Assembly (NCBI RefSeq): GCF_002927635.1
Contig: NZ_PRDS01000012.1
Coordinates: 1 to 60,926 of the forward strand
DNA length: 60,926 nt
Direction of reading: 5' to 3'
Source: Albidovulum inexpectatum
GTDB taxonomy: Bacteria > Pseudomonadota > Alphaproteobacteria > Rhodobacterales > Rhodobacteraceae
The position numbers and the translations under genes are program-made. Below are positions 35,760 to 45,573 of the stretch, piece after piece (the first letter of the stretch is position 1; every line of letters begins with the position of its first letter). The notes below the pieces were generated by a model that saw only the letters and a list, made by a program, of their open reading frames with translations, did no database searches and had not been told where the DNA came from.

Positions 35760-37460
35760 TCACAGGGGCGGGGGCGGCGGCACGGTGGCCAGGATTTCGG
35801 CCCAGAGCAGCCGCCTCTCGAGCGGCTTGGTGAGATAGCCGTCAAAGCCCATGGAAAGGTAAAGATCCCGTTGCCAGGTGACCGAGTCGGCCGTGATCGC
35901 GATGACGGGAATCTTCGACCACGCGGCGTCGGTTTCGCGGATCTTCTTCAGTGTCTCGGTTCCGTCCATGCCGGGCATGTTTATGTCGAGCAGGACGACG
36001 TCGAACGGTTCGGCATTCAGCCATTCCAGCGCGTCATTGCCGTCCTTGGCCTCGATCGTGTCGATCCGCAGGGATCGCAGCAATTGGCACAGGACGAAAC
36101 GGTTGGATGGAATGTCATCGACGACGAGTGCCCTGAGCGTCCCGTATACGGATTCCGCGCCCCCGGCCGGCGGGTCGGGCAAGGGCACGAAAGGAAGTTC
36201 AAGCCGGGCGACGCGCCCGCCATTGGGCGCGCGCATCAGGACTAGCCGCCCGCCCATGCGTTCGGCGAGTCCGGAGGCGAGGTCGACGAAAATGTCGTTT
36301 CTGCCGTTCTCCCGGGGGTCATCCCGCGTGGCCGCGGGCGTGCCGGTCGCCGTGATGATGAGCCGCTCAGGCGTCGAGGGGGAAATCGTGCAACGCAGAC
36401 GGATTTCCGCAGCCATCAAGGGGTCGGCCACGAGGGCGCAGATATGCGCGATGGATCGGCGCAGCAGGGCAGGATCCAGTCGTCCGTATTCCGGCACGTC
36501 AGGGGCGATTTCTACCGTGACCCTTGTCGGGTGAGATGGATCCCGATTGATGGGCGCCGAGCGGATTTCCTTGTGAATTGCCGTCGTGGCCGGCCTGAAC
36601 GACAGCGTGCCGTCGGTAAGCAGAGACAGATCCAGAGCCGTTTCCAGCATTTGATGGATCTGCATGGAGGCTGATGCGATCTGCCGCGCGTGATCCTTGA
36701 CCTGATCGGGGTGGGTTTCGGACATGAGTAGATCGCTATGGCCGCTGAGTGCATTCAGCGGCGTTCGGATTTCGTGGCTCATGGTCGAAAGAAAGCGGGT
36801 CTTGGCTTCGCCCGCTGCGCGTGCCTCGGCAAGTGCGTTCAGCAATGCGGCATGGCTGCGGTGGTTCTGGATCAGCGCAGACAGGAAATATGCCACCAGC
36901 GTTCCGGCGGCCCCCATGGCCACAAGGCCGGGAATGGTAAGCCCGTAGATCAGAAGCTCTTGCGCGGGGAGTGCAAGCAGTGCGAGCGCGGCGGGAAGGG
37001 CGCTGGCGATGCCGAGCGGCAAATGGATCGCCCGCATCACCGAAATGTTCAGCAAGGCTCCGATCGGGGCAAGCGTGCCGACAAAGCGCGCCATCGGGTC
37101 GTCGAATTTCCATAGAACCAGGGCCACCGAACTGTAGGCAGCAATGGCGATGGCCGAATTCAGCAGAACAAGGGCCCGGTTGCGCCATGTCGGCTGTGCT
37201 TCGCAGATGCGAAGATAGCGCCGCTGGATGATCTCGCTGCCGACGCTGATCAGGTAGATCAGGAATACGTACCAGAACGGCACGAAGGCAAGAAAGAGCA
37301 GGCAGCTGAGCGCCACGCCAATCTGTCGTGGGACAAGGTCGGCATTCAGGCGTTGCCGCTGGCGCGCAATTTCCTCCTGCAGGCGGACCGCTGACGTCAT
37401 GCCCAAGCGCCGAAACCCCTTTCCCCTTGCCCGCGCCAAGCGACGGTTCGGGCCGTTCAA
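35760..37460 (-). CDS. Membrane hybrid sensor: HisKA, degenerate HATPase, receiver
   Basis: A 566-residue protein. Six hydrophobic segments (about 43-195) lead into a HisKA domain with an intact phosphoacceptor, SHEIRTPLNALSGHSDLLMSE (His229). The following ATPase-like region (about 310-425) lacks the usual N-box Asn (HICALVADP) and any DxGxG box; only a GLAERMGGRL G2-like stretch is recognisable. A C-terminal receiver has DD at 448-449, phosphorylatable Asp492 (LLDINMPGMDG) and Lys in YLTKPLE. It may therefore be unable to autophosphorylate. The start at 37460 forms an ATGA overlap with the upstream oxidase-like gene; ATG 37400 is an alternative. Its signal is unknown. Confidence 0.85.
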   Translation of the reverse strand: MNGPNRRLARARGKGFRRLGMTSAVRLQEEIARQRQRLNADLVPRQIGVALSCLLFLAFVPFWYVFLIYLISVGSEIIQRRYLRICEAQPTWRNRALVLLNSAIAIAAYSSVALVLWKFDDPMARFVGTLAPIGALLNISVMRAIHLPLGIASALPAALALLALPAQELLIYGLTIPGLVAMGAAGTLVAYFLSALIQNHRSHAALLNALAEARAAGEAKTRFLSTMSHEIRTPLNALSGHSDLLMSETHPDQVKDHARQIASASMQIHQMLETALDLSLLTDGTLSFRPATTAIHKEIRSAPINRDPSHPTRVTVEIAPDVPEYGRLDPALLRRSIAHICALVADPLMAAEIRLRCTISPSTPERLIITATGTPAATRDDPRENGRNDIFVDLASGLAERMGGRLVLMRAPNGGRVARLELPFVPLPDPPAGGAESVYGTLRALVVDDIPSNRFVLCQLLRSLRIDTIEAKDGNDALEWLNAEPFDVVLLDINMPGMDGTETLKKIRETDAAWSKIPVIAITADSVTWQRDLYLSMGFDGYLTKPLERRLLWAEILATVPPPPPL

Positions 37461-37957
37461 TCATCCGTGAGTTTAAGGTCTTCGGGCGAAAGTTCATAGG
37501 CTTTCCCGAAGCCTGCATTCAGGAACGCATCAAGGGGCCGCAAAATGGCGAAGCGAAAGTCCGGGAAATCGACATACAGCTTCGATTTCGGATGAGATCG
37601 CAGCCAGTGGGCGCGCATTTCGTGACGCGCAGCGTCTTGCGGCGAGATGATTTCGGCATGGGTCCGAAGGCTGAGCCGTGGATGGGTCAAAGGGTCGCCT
37701 TTCGATCCGGGATCGCCGATCAGCAAGGACGCACGCGGGTCACGCGCAAGCGCACGGCCATGCTGTGACAGGCCCGAAACCAGGGTCATTGGCAGTCCGT
37801 CCCATGTCAGCCCGAACGCGATGCGGGCGATGAGGGGCGGCCCGGCATCCGGTGCGGGTACCGCGATGGCGGCGCTGCAGCTCTTGCGCAGCAGGTCGCG
37901 GGCAAGCTTGCGCGCGGCGTCGTTCGCGGGCTGGACAAGTTTTGGTTGCCGGGTCAT
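37457..37957 (-). CDS. Pyridoxamine 5'-phosphate oxidase-fold protein (HugZ-like)
   Basis: About 166 residues of the split-barrel flavin/haem-binding fold. Typical are ARKLARDLLRKSCSAAIAV, GLPMTLVSGLSQHGRALARDPRASLLIGDPG and FPDFRFAILRPLDAFLNAGFGKAYEL; the last block recalls haem-utilisation (HugZ-like) proteins. The true cofactor is not visible. ATG 37957 is the family-like start; the frame open to 38071 adds no similarity. It overlaps the hybrid sensor gene by four bases, so the two are probably co-transcribed. Divergent from acs. Confidence 0.82.
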   Translation of the reverse strand: MTRQPKLVQPANDAARKLARDLLRKSCSAAIAVPAPDAGPPLIARIAFGLTWDGLPMTLVSGLSQHGRALARDPRASLLIGDPGSKGDPLTHPRLSLRTHAEIISPQDAARHEMRAHWLRSHPKSKLYVDFPDFRFAILRPLDAFLNAGFGKAYELSPEDLKLTDD

Positions 37958-38401
37958 GGGTCGTGATCCTGTCTTGCCTGAATGGCCCGCAGGCGCGGCG
38001 GTTTCAAGCAATTCGGCGCGCCGCCGTTCGGGGCAATCATCATCACCGTGACGTGCGTGTCGCAACGTCACGAATCACTTTCCCGTGTGATCGCTAACGG
38101 CTGGGAGGTGCGATTCGCCTTGTCACGGATCGCAGCCGATGGGTGCCGGCATCGGTCCGTCGTGCTACGATTTTCACGGTCTGGGGCGTCAACACTCAAC
38201 CGATTGATAAAGTTCAGTAAGTTTCGTTTCCGCCCGCAAAAATTTACAACATGATCCGATATTCTGTGAATAAATTAACAGAAAAATCCTTTGAATAAAA
38301 TATGTTACACAAACCTAAACAGGTGAATTAGAATGCCTCTCGACCACGGCCAGTCCGGTGGTGTGGATCTGTTGCAATGCGAAAAGGATGGAGGAGTTCT
38401 C
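37958..38401. promoter_or_regulatory. A+T-rich divergent promoter region upstream of acs
   Basis: About 440 bases without a gene. The stretch 38170-38340 is strikingly A+T-rich compared with the rest of the window. It contains TTTACA at 38243, TTAACA at 38275 with TAAAAT at 38296 (spacing 15), and a perfect inverted repeat at 38262-38283. It probably carries the acs promoter and operator; the exact -35/-10 pair is uncertain. Confidence 0.55.
38262..38283. promoter_or_regulatory. Candidate operator, inverted repeat TTCTGT-N10-ACAGAA
   Basis: Perfect six-base arms separated by ten bases, in the A+T-rich acs leader 119-140 bases before the acs start. The spacing (centre to centre about one and a half helical turns) suits a dimeric DNA-binding protein. 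It overlaps possible promoter elements. The regulator is not known; the family of acetate regulators such as RamB/ScfR is only a guess. Confidence 0.4.
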
Positions 38402-40375
38402 ATGGGGGCCAAGGCAGGCAGCGACATTCAGGCTACGGCGAAGCGTCCCATCCCGCCGGGCTTCGAGAACGCGCATGTGACACCGCAGATCTATGCCGAG
38501 CGCTATGCCGCCTCGATCCGCGATCCCGAGACCTTCTGGGCTGAGGAAGGCAAGCGGCTCGACTGGATCAAGCCCTATACCAAGGTCAAGAACACGACCT
38601 TCGAATACGGCAAGGTCTCGATCCGGTGGTACGAAGATGGTGTGCTGAACGTTGCGGCGAACTGCATCGACCGGCATCTGGAAAAGCGCGGCGATCAGGT
38701 CGCCATCATCTGGGAGCCGGACGATCCGAACGCGCCCGAACGCCGGATCACCTATCGCGAATTGGCCGACAAGGTGGCGCGCATGGCCAATGTGCTGAAG
38801 GCCCACGGCGTTGCCAAGGGGGATCGGGTGGTCCTGTACCTTCCAATGATCCCCGAGGCCGCGTTCGCCATGCTGGCCTGTGCCCGGATCGGCGCGATCC
38901 ATTCGGTCGTCTTCGGCGGCTTCTCGCCCGACGCGCTGGCCAACCGGATCAACGACTGCGACGCCAAGCTCGTGATTACCGCCGACACCGCGCCGCGGGG
39001 CGGGCGCCGCACGCCGCTGAAGTCGAATACCGACGCCGCGCTGCTGCATTGCGACGACAAGGTGAAGTGCCTTGTCGTGAAGCATACCGGCGATCAGACC
39101 ACCTGGATCGAGGGCCGCGATTTCGACCTTCTGGCCGAGATGGAAGCCGCCTCGCCCGATTGCCCGCCCGAGCCGATGAATGCCGAGGATCCGTTGTTCA
39201 TCCTGTATACCTCGGGTTCGACCGGCAAGCCCAAGGGCGTGGTGCATACTTCGGGCGGATATCTCGTCTATGCCTCGATGACGCATCAGCTGACATTCGA
39301 CTATCGGGACGGCGACATCTTCTGGTGCACGGCCGATGTCGGCTGGGTCACGGGCCACAGCTATATCGTCTATGGGCCGCTGGCCAACGGTGCGACCACG
39401 CTGATGTTCGAAGGCGTGCCCACCTGGCCCGACCCGGGGCGGTTCTGGGCGGTGTGTGAAAAGTACAAGGTCAACCAGTTCTACACCGCCCCGACCGCCA
39501 TTCGCGCCCTGATGGGGCAGGGGTCGGAATGGGTCGAGAAATACGACCTTTCCAGCCTGCGCGTGCTGGGCACGGTGGGTGAGCCCATCAACCCCGAGGC
39601 CTGGGCATGGTACGACAAGCATGTCGGGAAAGGTCGCTGCCCGATCGTGGATACCTGGTGGCAGACGGAAACCGGCGGTCACATGATCACGTCGCTGCCC
39701 GGGGCGATCGAGGCCAAGCCCGGATCGGCCACGCTGCCCTTCTTCGGGGTCAAGCCCGTCGTCCTGGATCCGCAGAGCGGAGCCGTCATCGAAGGCAACG
39801 GGGTCGAGGGCGTTCTGGCCATTGCCGACAGCTGGCCGGGTCAGATGCGCACCGTCTGGGGCGACCATCAGCGCTTCCAGGACACCTATTTCCAGCAGTA
39901 CAAGGGCTATTACTTCACCGGTGATGGCTGCCGCCGCGACGAGGACGGCTATTACTGGATCACGGGCCGCGTGGACGACGTCATCAACGTCTCGGGCCAC
40001 CGCATGGGCACGGCCGAGATCGAAAGCGCGCTGGTCGCGCACGAAAAGGTCGCCGAGGCCGCGGTCGTGGGCTATCCGCATCCGGTCAAGGGGCAGGGCA
40101 TATATGCCTATGTGACGCTGATGGCGGGCGTCGAGCCCAGCGACGAGTTGCGCAAGGAGCTGGTGAAATGGGTCCGTCAGGAGATCGGTCCGATCGCCTC
40201 GCCCGACCTGATCCAGTTCGCGCCCGGCCTGCCCAAGACCCGTTCGGGCAAGATCATGCGCCGCATCCTGCGCAAGATCGCCGAGAATGATTATGGCAGC
40301 CTGGGCGATACCTCGACGCTGGCCGATCCGGCCGTGGTCGACGATCTGATCGCCAACCGGATGAACAAGGGCTGA
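38402..40375 (+). CDS. acs: Acetate-CoA ligase (acetyl-CoA synthetase)
   Basis: About 657 residues, AMP-forming enzyme that activates acetate to acetyl-CoA with release of AMP and pyrophosphate. [19 protein letters not shown] is the adenylate-forming P-loop, [13 protein letters not shown] contains the acyl-pocket Trp, YYFTGDG and [15 protein letters not shown] follow, and [11 protein letters not shown] holds the acetylatable catalytic Lys near the C-terminus. The start ATG 38402 is preceded by GGAGGAG; the ATG at 38333 in the same frame has a weaker site. First gene of the acetate operon. Confidence 0.96.
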   Translation: MGAKAGSDIQATAKRPIPPGFENAHVTPQIYAERYAASIRDPETFWAEEGKRLDWIKPYTKVKNTTFEYGKVSIRWYEDGVLNVAANCIDRHLEKRGDQVAIIWEPDDPNAPERRITYRELADKVARMANVLKAHGVAKGDRVVLYLPMIPEAAFAMLACARIGAIHSVVFGGFSPDALANRINDCDAKLVITADTAPRGGRRTPLKSNTDAALLHCDDKVKCLVVKHTGDQTTWIEGRDFDLLAEMEAASPDCPPEPMNAEDPLFILYTSGSTGKPKGVVHTSGGYLVYASMTHQLTFDYRDGDIFWCTADVGWVTGHSYIVYGPLANGATTLMFEGVPTWPDPGRFWAVCEKYKVNQFYTAPTAIRALMGQGSEWVEKYDLSSLRVLGTVGEPINPEAWAWYDKHVGKGRCPIVDTWWQTETGGHMITSLPGAIEAKPGSATLPFFGVKPVVLDPQSGAVIEGNGVEGVLAIADSWPGQMRTVWGDHQRFQDTYFQQYKGYYFTGDGCRRDEDGYYWITGRVDDVINVSGHRMGTAEIESALVAHEKVAEAAVVGYPHPVKGQGIYAYVTLMAGVEPSDELRKELVKWVRQEIGPIASPDLIQFAPGLPKTRSGKIMRRILRKIAENDYGSLGDTSTLADPAVVDDLIANRMNKG

Positions 40376-40391
40376 ACGGATGGAGGACGTC

Positions 40392-41060
<669 letters not shown>

Positions 41061-41070
41061 GAGGGGAGGA

Positions 41071-41095
41071 CCCTTCCCGGATGAACCGGGGAGGG
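41071..41095 (+). other. Intercistronic hairpin between adk and the DUF4212 gene
   Basis: CCCTTCCCGG and CCGGGGAGGG form a ten-pair stem (one G-U) with a five-base loop, between the adk stop and the DUF4212 start. No T-run follows, so it is more likely an mRNA stabiliser or processing element than a terminator. Confidence 0.5.
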
Positions 41096-41128
41096 AACGG
41101 ATAACGAGGGAACTCAGGGAGTAAACAC

Positions 41129-41386
41129 ATGGCGGACAAATCTTCGTCCAATGCCTATTGGGCCGCCAACATACGCCTGATCAGGCTTTGCCTGATCATC
41201 TGGGCGCTGGTGTCGTTCGGATTCGGCATTCTGCTTCGCCCCATGCTTTCGGGGATCGCCGTTGGCGGTACCGATCTTGGATTCTGGTTTGCCCAGCAGG
41301 GCTCCATTCTCGTCTTCCTGGTACTGATCTTTTTCTATGCCGCGCGCATGAACAAGCTCGACCGGGAATACGGCGTGGAAGAGTGA
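41129..41386 (+). CDS. DUF4212 protein, small subunit of the sodium/substrate symporter
   Basis: An 85-residue protein with two membrane segments (about residues 15-35 and 50-70): YWAANIRLIRLCLIIWALVSFGFGILL, then FWFAQQGSILVFLVLIFFYAARMNKLDREYGVEE. The family always lies directly before a VC_2705-type sodium:solute symporter, as here (ten-base gap), and is thought to be its small partner subunit. Confidence 0.93.
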   Translation: MADKSSSNAYWAANIRLIRLCLIIWALVSFGFGILLRPMLSGIAVGGTDLGFWFAQQGSILVFLVLIFFYAARMNKLDREYGVEE

Positions 41387-41396
41387 GGATACGATC

Positions 41397-43139
41397 ATGG
41401 ACCAGTTCACACTTAACCTGATCGTCGTCGGCGCGACCTTCCTGCTGTATATCGGGATCGCCATCTGGGCCCGCGCCGGATCGACCAGTGAATTCTATGC
41501 CGCGGGTCGCGGCGTTCACCCGATCACGAACGGCATGGCGACCGCTGCCGACTGGATGTCGGCCGCGTCGTTCATCTCGATGGCCGGTCTCATCGCCTTC
41601 CTGGGCTATGACGCCTCGGCCTATCTGATGGGCTGGACGGGCGGCTACGTGCTGCTGGCGCTGATGCTTGCGCCCTATCTGCGCAAGTTCGGCAAGTACA
41701 CCGTGCCCGAATTCATCGGCGACCGCTTCTATTCGCCGACGGCGCGCATGGTGGCTGTTGTCTGCCTGATCGTCGCCTCGGTCACCTACGTCATCGGCCA
41801 GATGACGGGCGTCGGGGTTGCCTTCTCTCGCTTCCTCGAGGTGGACAACGCGACCGGCCTGTATATTGGCGCGGGCATCGTGTTCCTGTATGCCGTTCTG
41901 GGCGGCATGAAGGGCATCACCTATACGCAGGTGGCGCAATATGTCGTGCTGATCATCGCCTACACGATCCCGGCGGTGTTCATCTCGCTGCAGCTGACGG
42001 GCAATCCGATCCCGGCGCTGGGCTTGTTCTCGGAAGCCAAGGCGACCGGCGAACCGGTTCTGACCACGCTGAACGGCATGCTGGCCGATCTGGGCTTCCA
42101 GTCGTATACCGAACAGCATGACACGACCCTGAACATGTTCCTGTTCACCGTGTCGCTGATGATCGGTACCGCGGGTCTGCCGCACGTCATCGTTCGCTTC
42201 TTCACGGTTCCCAAGGTCGCCGACGCGCGTTACTCGGCCGGCTGGGCGCTGGTCTTCATCGCGCTTCTGTACCTGACGGCCCCGGCCGTGGGCGCGATGG
42301 CGCGGATGAACCTGATCGCCACGTTCTATCCGAACGGGACGACGGGCGAAGCCGTGGCCCTGTCCGACATCCAGAGCAACGAAAACCTTGACTGGGTGCG
42401 CAACTGGGAAAAGACCGGCCTGCTGAAGTTCGAGGACAAGAACGGTGACGGCCGCATCCAGTATGTCGCCGATGCGGACGCCAACGAGCTGACGGTCAAC
42501 CGCGACATCATGGTTCTGGCCAACCCGGAAATCGCCAACCTGCCGGGCTGGGTCATCGCCCTTGTCGCGGCCGGTGGTCTGGCGGCGGCGCTGTCCACGG
42601 CTGCGGGCCTGCTGCTTGCGATCTCGTCGGCGATCTCGCATGACCTGATCAAGGGCCAGCTCAATCCGAACATCTCGGAACGGGGCGAGCTGTTGGCGGC
42701 GCGCATCTCGATGGCCGTTGCGATCGCGGTTGCCACCTATCTGGGTCTGAACCCGCCGGGCTTCGCGGCCCAGACGGTTGCCCTGGCCTTTGGTATCGCC
42801 GCGGCATCGCTGTTCCCCGCGCTGATGATGGGCATCTTCGTGAAGCGCATCAACAACAAGGGCGCGGTTGCGGGCATGCTGGCCGGTCTGATCGTGACGC
42901 TGGTCTACATCTTCCTGCACAAGGGATGGTTCTTCCTGCCGGGCACGAACAGCTTCAGCGACAGCGATCCGCTGCTGCTGTCGATCAAGTCGACGTCGTT
43001 TGGCTCGATTGGCGCCCTGATCAACTTCATCGTCGCCTATGTCGTGTCGAACGCGACCGAGGAGCCGCCGGAGGAGATCCAGGAACTGGTCGAATCGATC
43101 CGCATCCCGAAAGGGGCGGGCGCGGCCACGGCGCACTGA
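41397..43139 (+). CDS. Sodium:solute symporter of the VC_2705 type (acetate symporter)
   Basis: A 580-residue inner-membrane symporter with about 13 hydrophobic segments. EFYAAGRGVHPITNGMATAADWMSAASFI is the family N-terminus with the sodium-site region, and AAALSTAAGLLLAISSAISHD carries the Ser/Thr pair of the Na2 site. Acetate or a related monocarboxylate is the likely substrate because acs precedes it. In the loop near residues 346-357 lies DKNGDGRIQY, spaced like an EF-hand calcium loop. The gene is followed by a hairpin and then the DUF294 gene. Confidence 0.92.
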   Translation: MDQFTLNLIVVGATFLLYIGIAIWARAGSTSEFYAAGRGVHPITNGMATAADWMSAASFISMAGLIAFLGYDASAYLMGWTGGYVLLALMLAPYLRKFGKYTVPEFIGDRFYSPTARMVAVVCLIVASVTYVIGQMTGVGVAFSRFLEVDNATGLYIGAGIVFLYAVLGGMKGITYTQVAQYVVLIIAYTIPAVFISLQLTGNPIPALGLFSEAKATGEPVLTTLNGMLADLGFQSYTEQHDTTLNMFLFTVSLMIGTAGLPHVIVRFFTVPKVADARYSAGWALVFIALLYLTAPAVGAMARMNLIATFYPNGTTGEAVALSDIQSNENLDWVRNWEKTGLLKFEDKNGDGRIQYVADADANELTVNRDIMVLANPEIANLPGWVIALVAAGGLAAALSTAAGLLLAISSAISHDLIKGQLNPNISERGELLAARISMAVAIAVATYLGLNPPGFAAQTVALAFGIAAASLFPALMMGIFVKRINNKGAVAGMLAGLIVTLVYIFLHKGWFFLPGTNSFSDSDPLLLSIKSTSFGSIGALINFIVAYVVSNATEEPPEEIQELVESIRIPKGAGAATAH

Positions 43140-43155
43140 TCGTCAATCTGAAAAT

Positions 43156-43180
43156 GGCGCGTCCCCGACCGGGGCGCGCC
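43156..43180 (+). other. Intercistronic hairpin between the symporter and the DUF294 gene
   Basis: GGCGCG/CGCGCC and CCCC/GGGG form a ten-pair stem with one bulged T and a four-base loop, 16 bases after the symporter stop. No T-run follows. It may lower transcription or stabilise the upstream message, giving less of the regulatory genes than of the transporter. Confidence 0.5.
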
Positions 43181-43205
43181 AACCTGCAGGACCGGGGAGG
43201 CTGGC

Positions 43206-45032
43206 TTGAATACCGAAACAGCTGCAGTTCAGACGTTCCTGCAATCGGTCCATCCCTATGATGCCCTGCCGCAGGATGAGCTGGCGCGTGTCGCCAGCTC
43301 CTTCGGCCGCAGGGAACTGCCGCCGGGCACACTGGTCTATGAAATCGGCGAGGCGCTCGAAGGCCTGTTCCTGATCGAAAGCGGTCAGGTCGAGATTCTC
43401 GATTCAAACGGCGCGCTGGTTTCGATACTCGGGCCGCGGAACTCGTTTGGCGAACGCGGATTGCTGCGCGATGGGCGCGCTGCCACCACCGCGCGGACCA
43501 CGGCGCCGACGCGGCTTCTGGTTCTGCCTGCCCGTGAATTCCACCGGCTTGTCAGGGAAAGCCCCGCCTTTGCGCGCTTCTTCGACCGTGGCGGAGGCGG
43601 CGAGCCGCGCGGTCCCGATCTGGCCACGCGCAGCATCGCCGAGCTGATGACGCCAGACCCGGCGACCTGTGCGCCCGAAGCCAGCGCGGCCGAGGCCGCG
43701 CGTCAGATGCGGGACCGCAAGATCTCGTGCCTTGGCGTCACGGATCGGCAGGGCAGGCTTGTGGGGATCGTGACGACCCGTGATCTCTCCAATCGTGTCG
43801 TGGCCGAGGGGCGGCCATCGGACATCCCGGTCGCGCAGGTGATGACACCCGATCCCGTTGCCCTGCCGCCAACGGCGCTGGGCACGGATATCCTGCATCT
43901 GATGCTGGAGCGCCGCATCGGTCATGTGCCCGTGGTCCGCGATGGGCGGATGATCGGCATCGTGACCCAGACGGATCTGACGCGCCAGCAGGCCATCACT
44001 TCGGCCAGCCTGATCCGCGACATTGCGCGCGCCGACACGATCGACCAGATGCGGACGGCGACCGCGCGCATCCCGCAACTGTTGCGCCAGCTGGTCGGCG
44101 CGCAGACCGCGCACGAGATCACGACGCGCCTGATCACCGACATCGCCGATGCCGTGACCCGCAGGTTGATATCCATGGCCGAGGCCGAGCTGGGACCGCC
44201 TCCGGCACCCTATCTGTGGCTCGCCTGCGGCAGCCAGGGGCGGCAGGAACAGACCGGAGTTTCGGATCAGGACAACTGCCTGATGATCGACGACTCGGTC
44301 ACGGCCAAGGACATGGCTTGGTATGAGCGGCTGGCCCGCTTCGTCAGCGATGGTCTGAATGCCTGCGGCTATGTCTTTTGCCCGGGCGACATGATGGCCA
44401 CCAATCCGCGCTGGCGACAGCCGGTGCGGGTCTGGCGCGACTATTTCATGGGTTGGATCGCGACCCCCAGTACCGAGGCCCAGATGCTGGCCAGCGTCAT
44501 GTTCGACCTGCGCCCCATCGGCGGCGACGCCGCGCTGTTCGAGGGGTTGCAGGCCGAGACGCTCGAGGCTGCGTCGCGCAACTCGATCTTCGTTGCGCAC
44601 ATGATCTCGAATGCGTTGAAGCACACGCCGCCGCTTGGCCTGATCCGCGGCTTTGCCACGATCCGCTCGGGCGAGCACCGCAACACGATCGACATGAAGC
44701 ATTCGGGTGTCGTTCCGGTCGTCGATCTGGCGCGGATCTATGCCTTGAAGGGGCGTCTGCGTCCGGTCAATACCCGTGCCCGGCTGCTCGAGGCCATCGA
44801 TGCGGGAATCGTTTCGCCCGCGGGAGGGCGGGATCTGCTTGCGGCCTATGACCTGATCGCGCAGACCCGGCTGAACCACCAGGCGGCCCAGATTCGCGCG
44901 GGCGAAAAGCCTGACAACTACCTGGCCCCGTCCCAACTTTCGGATTTCGAGCGTAGCCACCTGCGCAACGCCTTTGTCGTGGTTCGAACGATGCAATCCG
45001 CCCTGGGCCACGGCAAGGGCATGCTGGAGTGA
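43206..45032 (+). CDS. cNMP-binding/CBS/DUF294 nucleotidyltransferase-like protein
   Basis: A 608-residue cytosolic protein. Residues about 12-125 form a cyclic-nucleotide-binding-like domain (RELPPGTLVYEIGEALEG, FGERGLL). Two CBS domains follow at about 147-265 (AELMTPDPATCAPEAS and VMTPDPVALPPTA). The nucleotidyltransferase domain shows CGSQGRQEQTGVSDQDN, with Gly-Ser and Asp354/Asp356 intact as in GlnD-type enzymes, and a DUF294 C-terminal domain completes it. The family accompanies acetate symporters; the adenylate-sensing CBS pair would suit a response to AMP/ATP. The target is unknown. The start is TTG 43206 with GGGGAGG six bases upstream. Confidence 0.92.
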   Translation: MNTETAAVQTFLQSVHPYDALPQDELARVASSFGRRELPPGTLVYEIGEALEGLFLIESGQVEILDSNGALVSILGPRNSFGERGLLRDGRAATTARTTAPTRLLVLPAREFHRLVRESPAFARFFDRGGGGEPRGPDLATRSIAELMTPDPATCAPEASAAEAARQMRDRKISCLGVTDRQGRLVGIVTTRDLSNRVVAEGRPSDIPVAQVMTPDPVALPPTALGTDILHLMLERRIGHVPVVRDGRMIGIVTQTDLTRQQAITSASLIRDIARADTIDQMRTATARIPQLLRQLVGAQTAHEITTRLITDIADAVTRRLISMAEAELGPPPAPYLWLACGSQGRQEQTGVSDQDNCLMIDDSVTAKDMAWYERLARFVSDGLNACGYVFCPGDMMATNPRWRQPVRVWRDYFMGWIATPSTEAQMLASVMFDLRPIGGDAALFEGLQAETLEAASRNSIFVAHMISNALKHTPPLGLIRGFATIRSGEHRNTIDMKHSGVVPVVDLARIYALKGRLRPVNTRARLLEAIDAGIVSPAGGRDLLAAYDLIAQTRLNHQAAQIRAGEKPDNYLAPSQLSDFERSHLRNAFVVVRTMQSALGHGKGMLE

Positions 45033-45042
45033 AGGAGAGCAG

Positions 45043-45573
45043 ATGCTGTTTGATTTCGTGAGTACGATCACCGCCGGGATCGGCGCCGCGGGTCTGGTGC
45101 TGATCGTTGATCGGCTGACGGGGCGTCGCCTGCCCAAGGGGATCGTGCCCGCAATCGCCGGTCTGGCCATGATCGCATTCACCCTGTGGAACGAATACAG
45201 CTGGGCCGACCGCGTTCGCGGGGCCTATCCCGACAGCGCCGCCGTGACCTTTCGCAATGAAAGGCGAGATTTCTGGCGCCCGTGGACCCTGGTGGTGCCG
45301 GTCACCACCCGCATGACGATCGTGGAATACGGGCCTGACGCCGATCTGCCGCCGAACCCCGGACCGGACTACCGCTATGCCCGGATCAGCCTGATCGAGC
45401 GCTGGAATCCCGTCTATGCGGTGACAACCCTTTATGACTGCGCGAAAGGTCGGCGCATCGATGGCGTGGCGGCAGGCACCGATCCGGGCACGATCGACCC
45501 GGCCGCGTGGCATGTTCTGGACCCGCAGGACCCCGGCCTGCAGGCTGCCTGCAATGGAGGATCGGATGGATGA
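45043..45573 (+). CDS. Small membrane-anchored protein of unknown function
   Basis: About 176 residues, no family recognised. Two hydrophobic segments (about 5-22 and 35-52) are followed by a soluble part of about 120 residues starting with WADRVRGAYPDSAAVTF. Two Cys residues (YDCAKG and AACNGG) could form a disulphide if this part is periplasmic. The ATG 45043 has GAAGGAG upstream. It sits between the DUF294 and receiver genes of the acetate block, so a sensing or accessory role is possible. Its end overlaps the start of the receiver gene by eight bases. Confidence 0.75.
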   Translation: MLFDFVSTITAGIGAAGLVLIVDRLTGRRLPKGIVPAIAGLAMIAFTLWNEYSWADRVRGAYPDSAAVTFRNERRDFWRPWTLVVPVTTRMTIVEYGPDADLPPNPGPDYRYARISLIERWNPVYAVTTLYDCAKGRRIDGVAAGTDPGTIDPAAWHVLDPQDPGLQAACNGGSDG

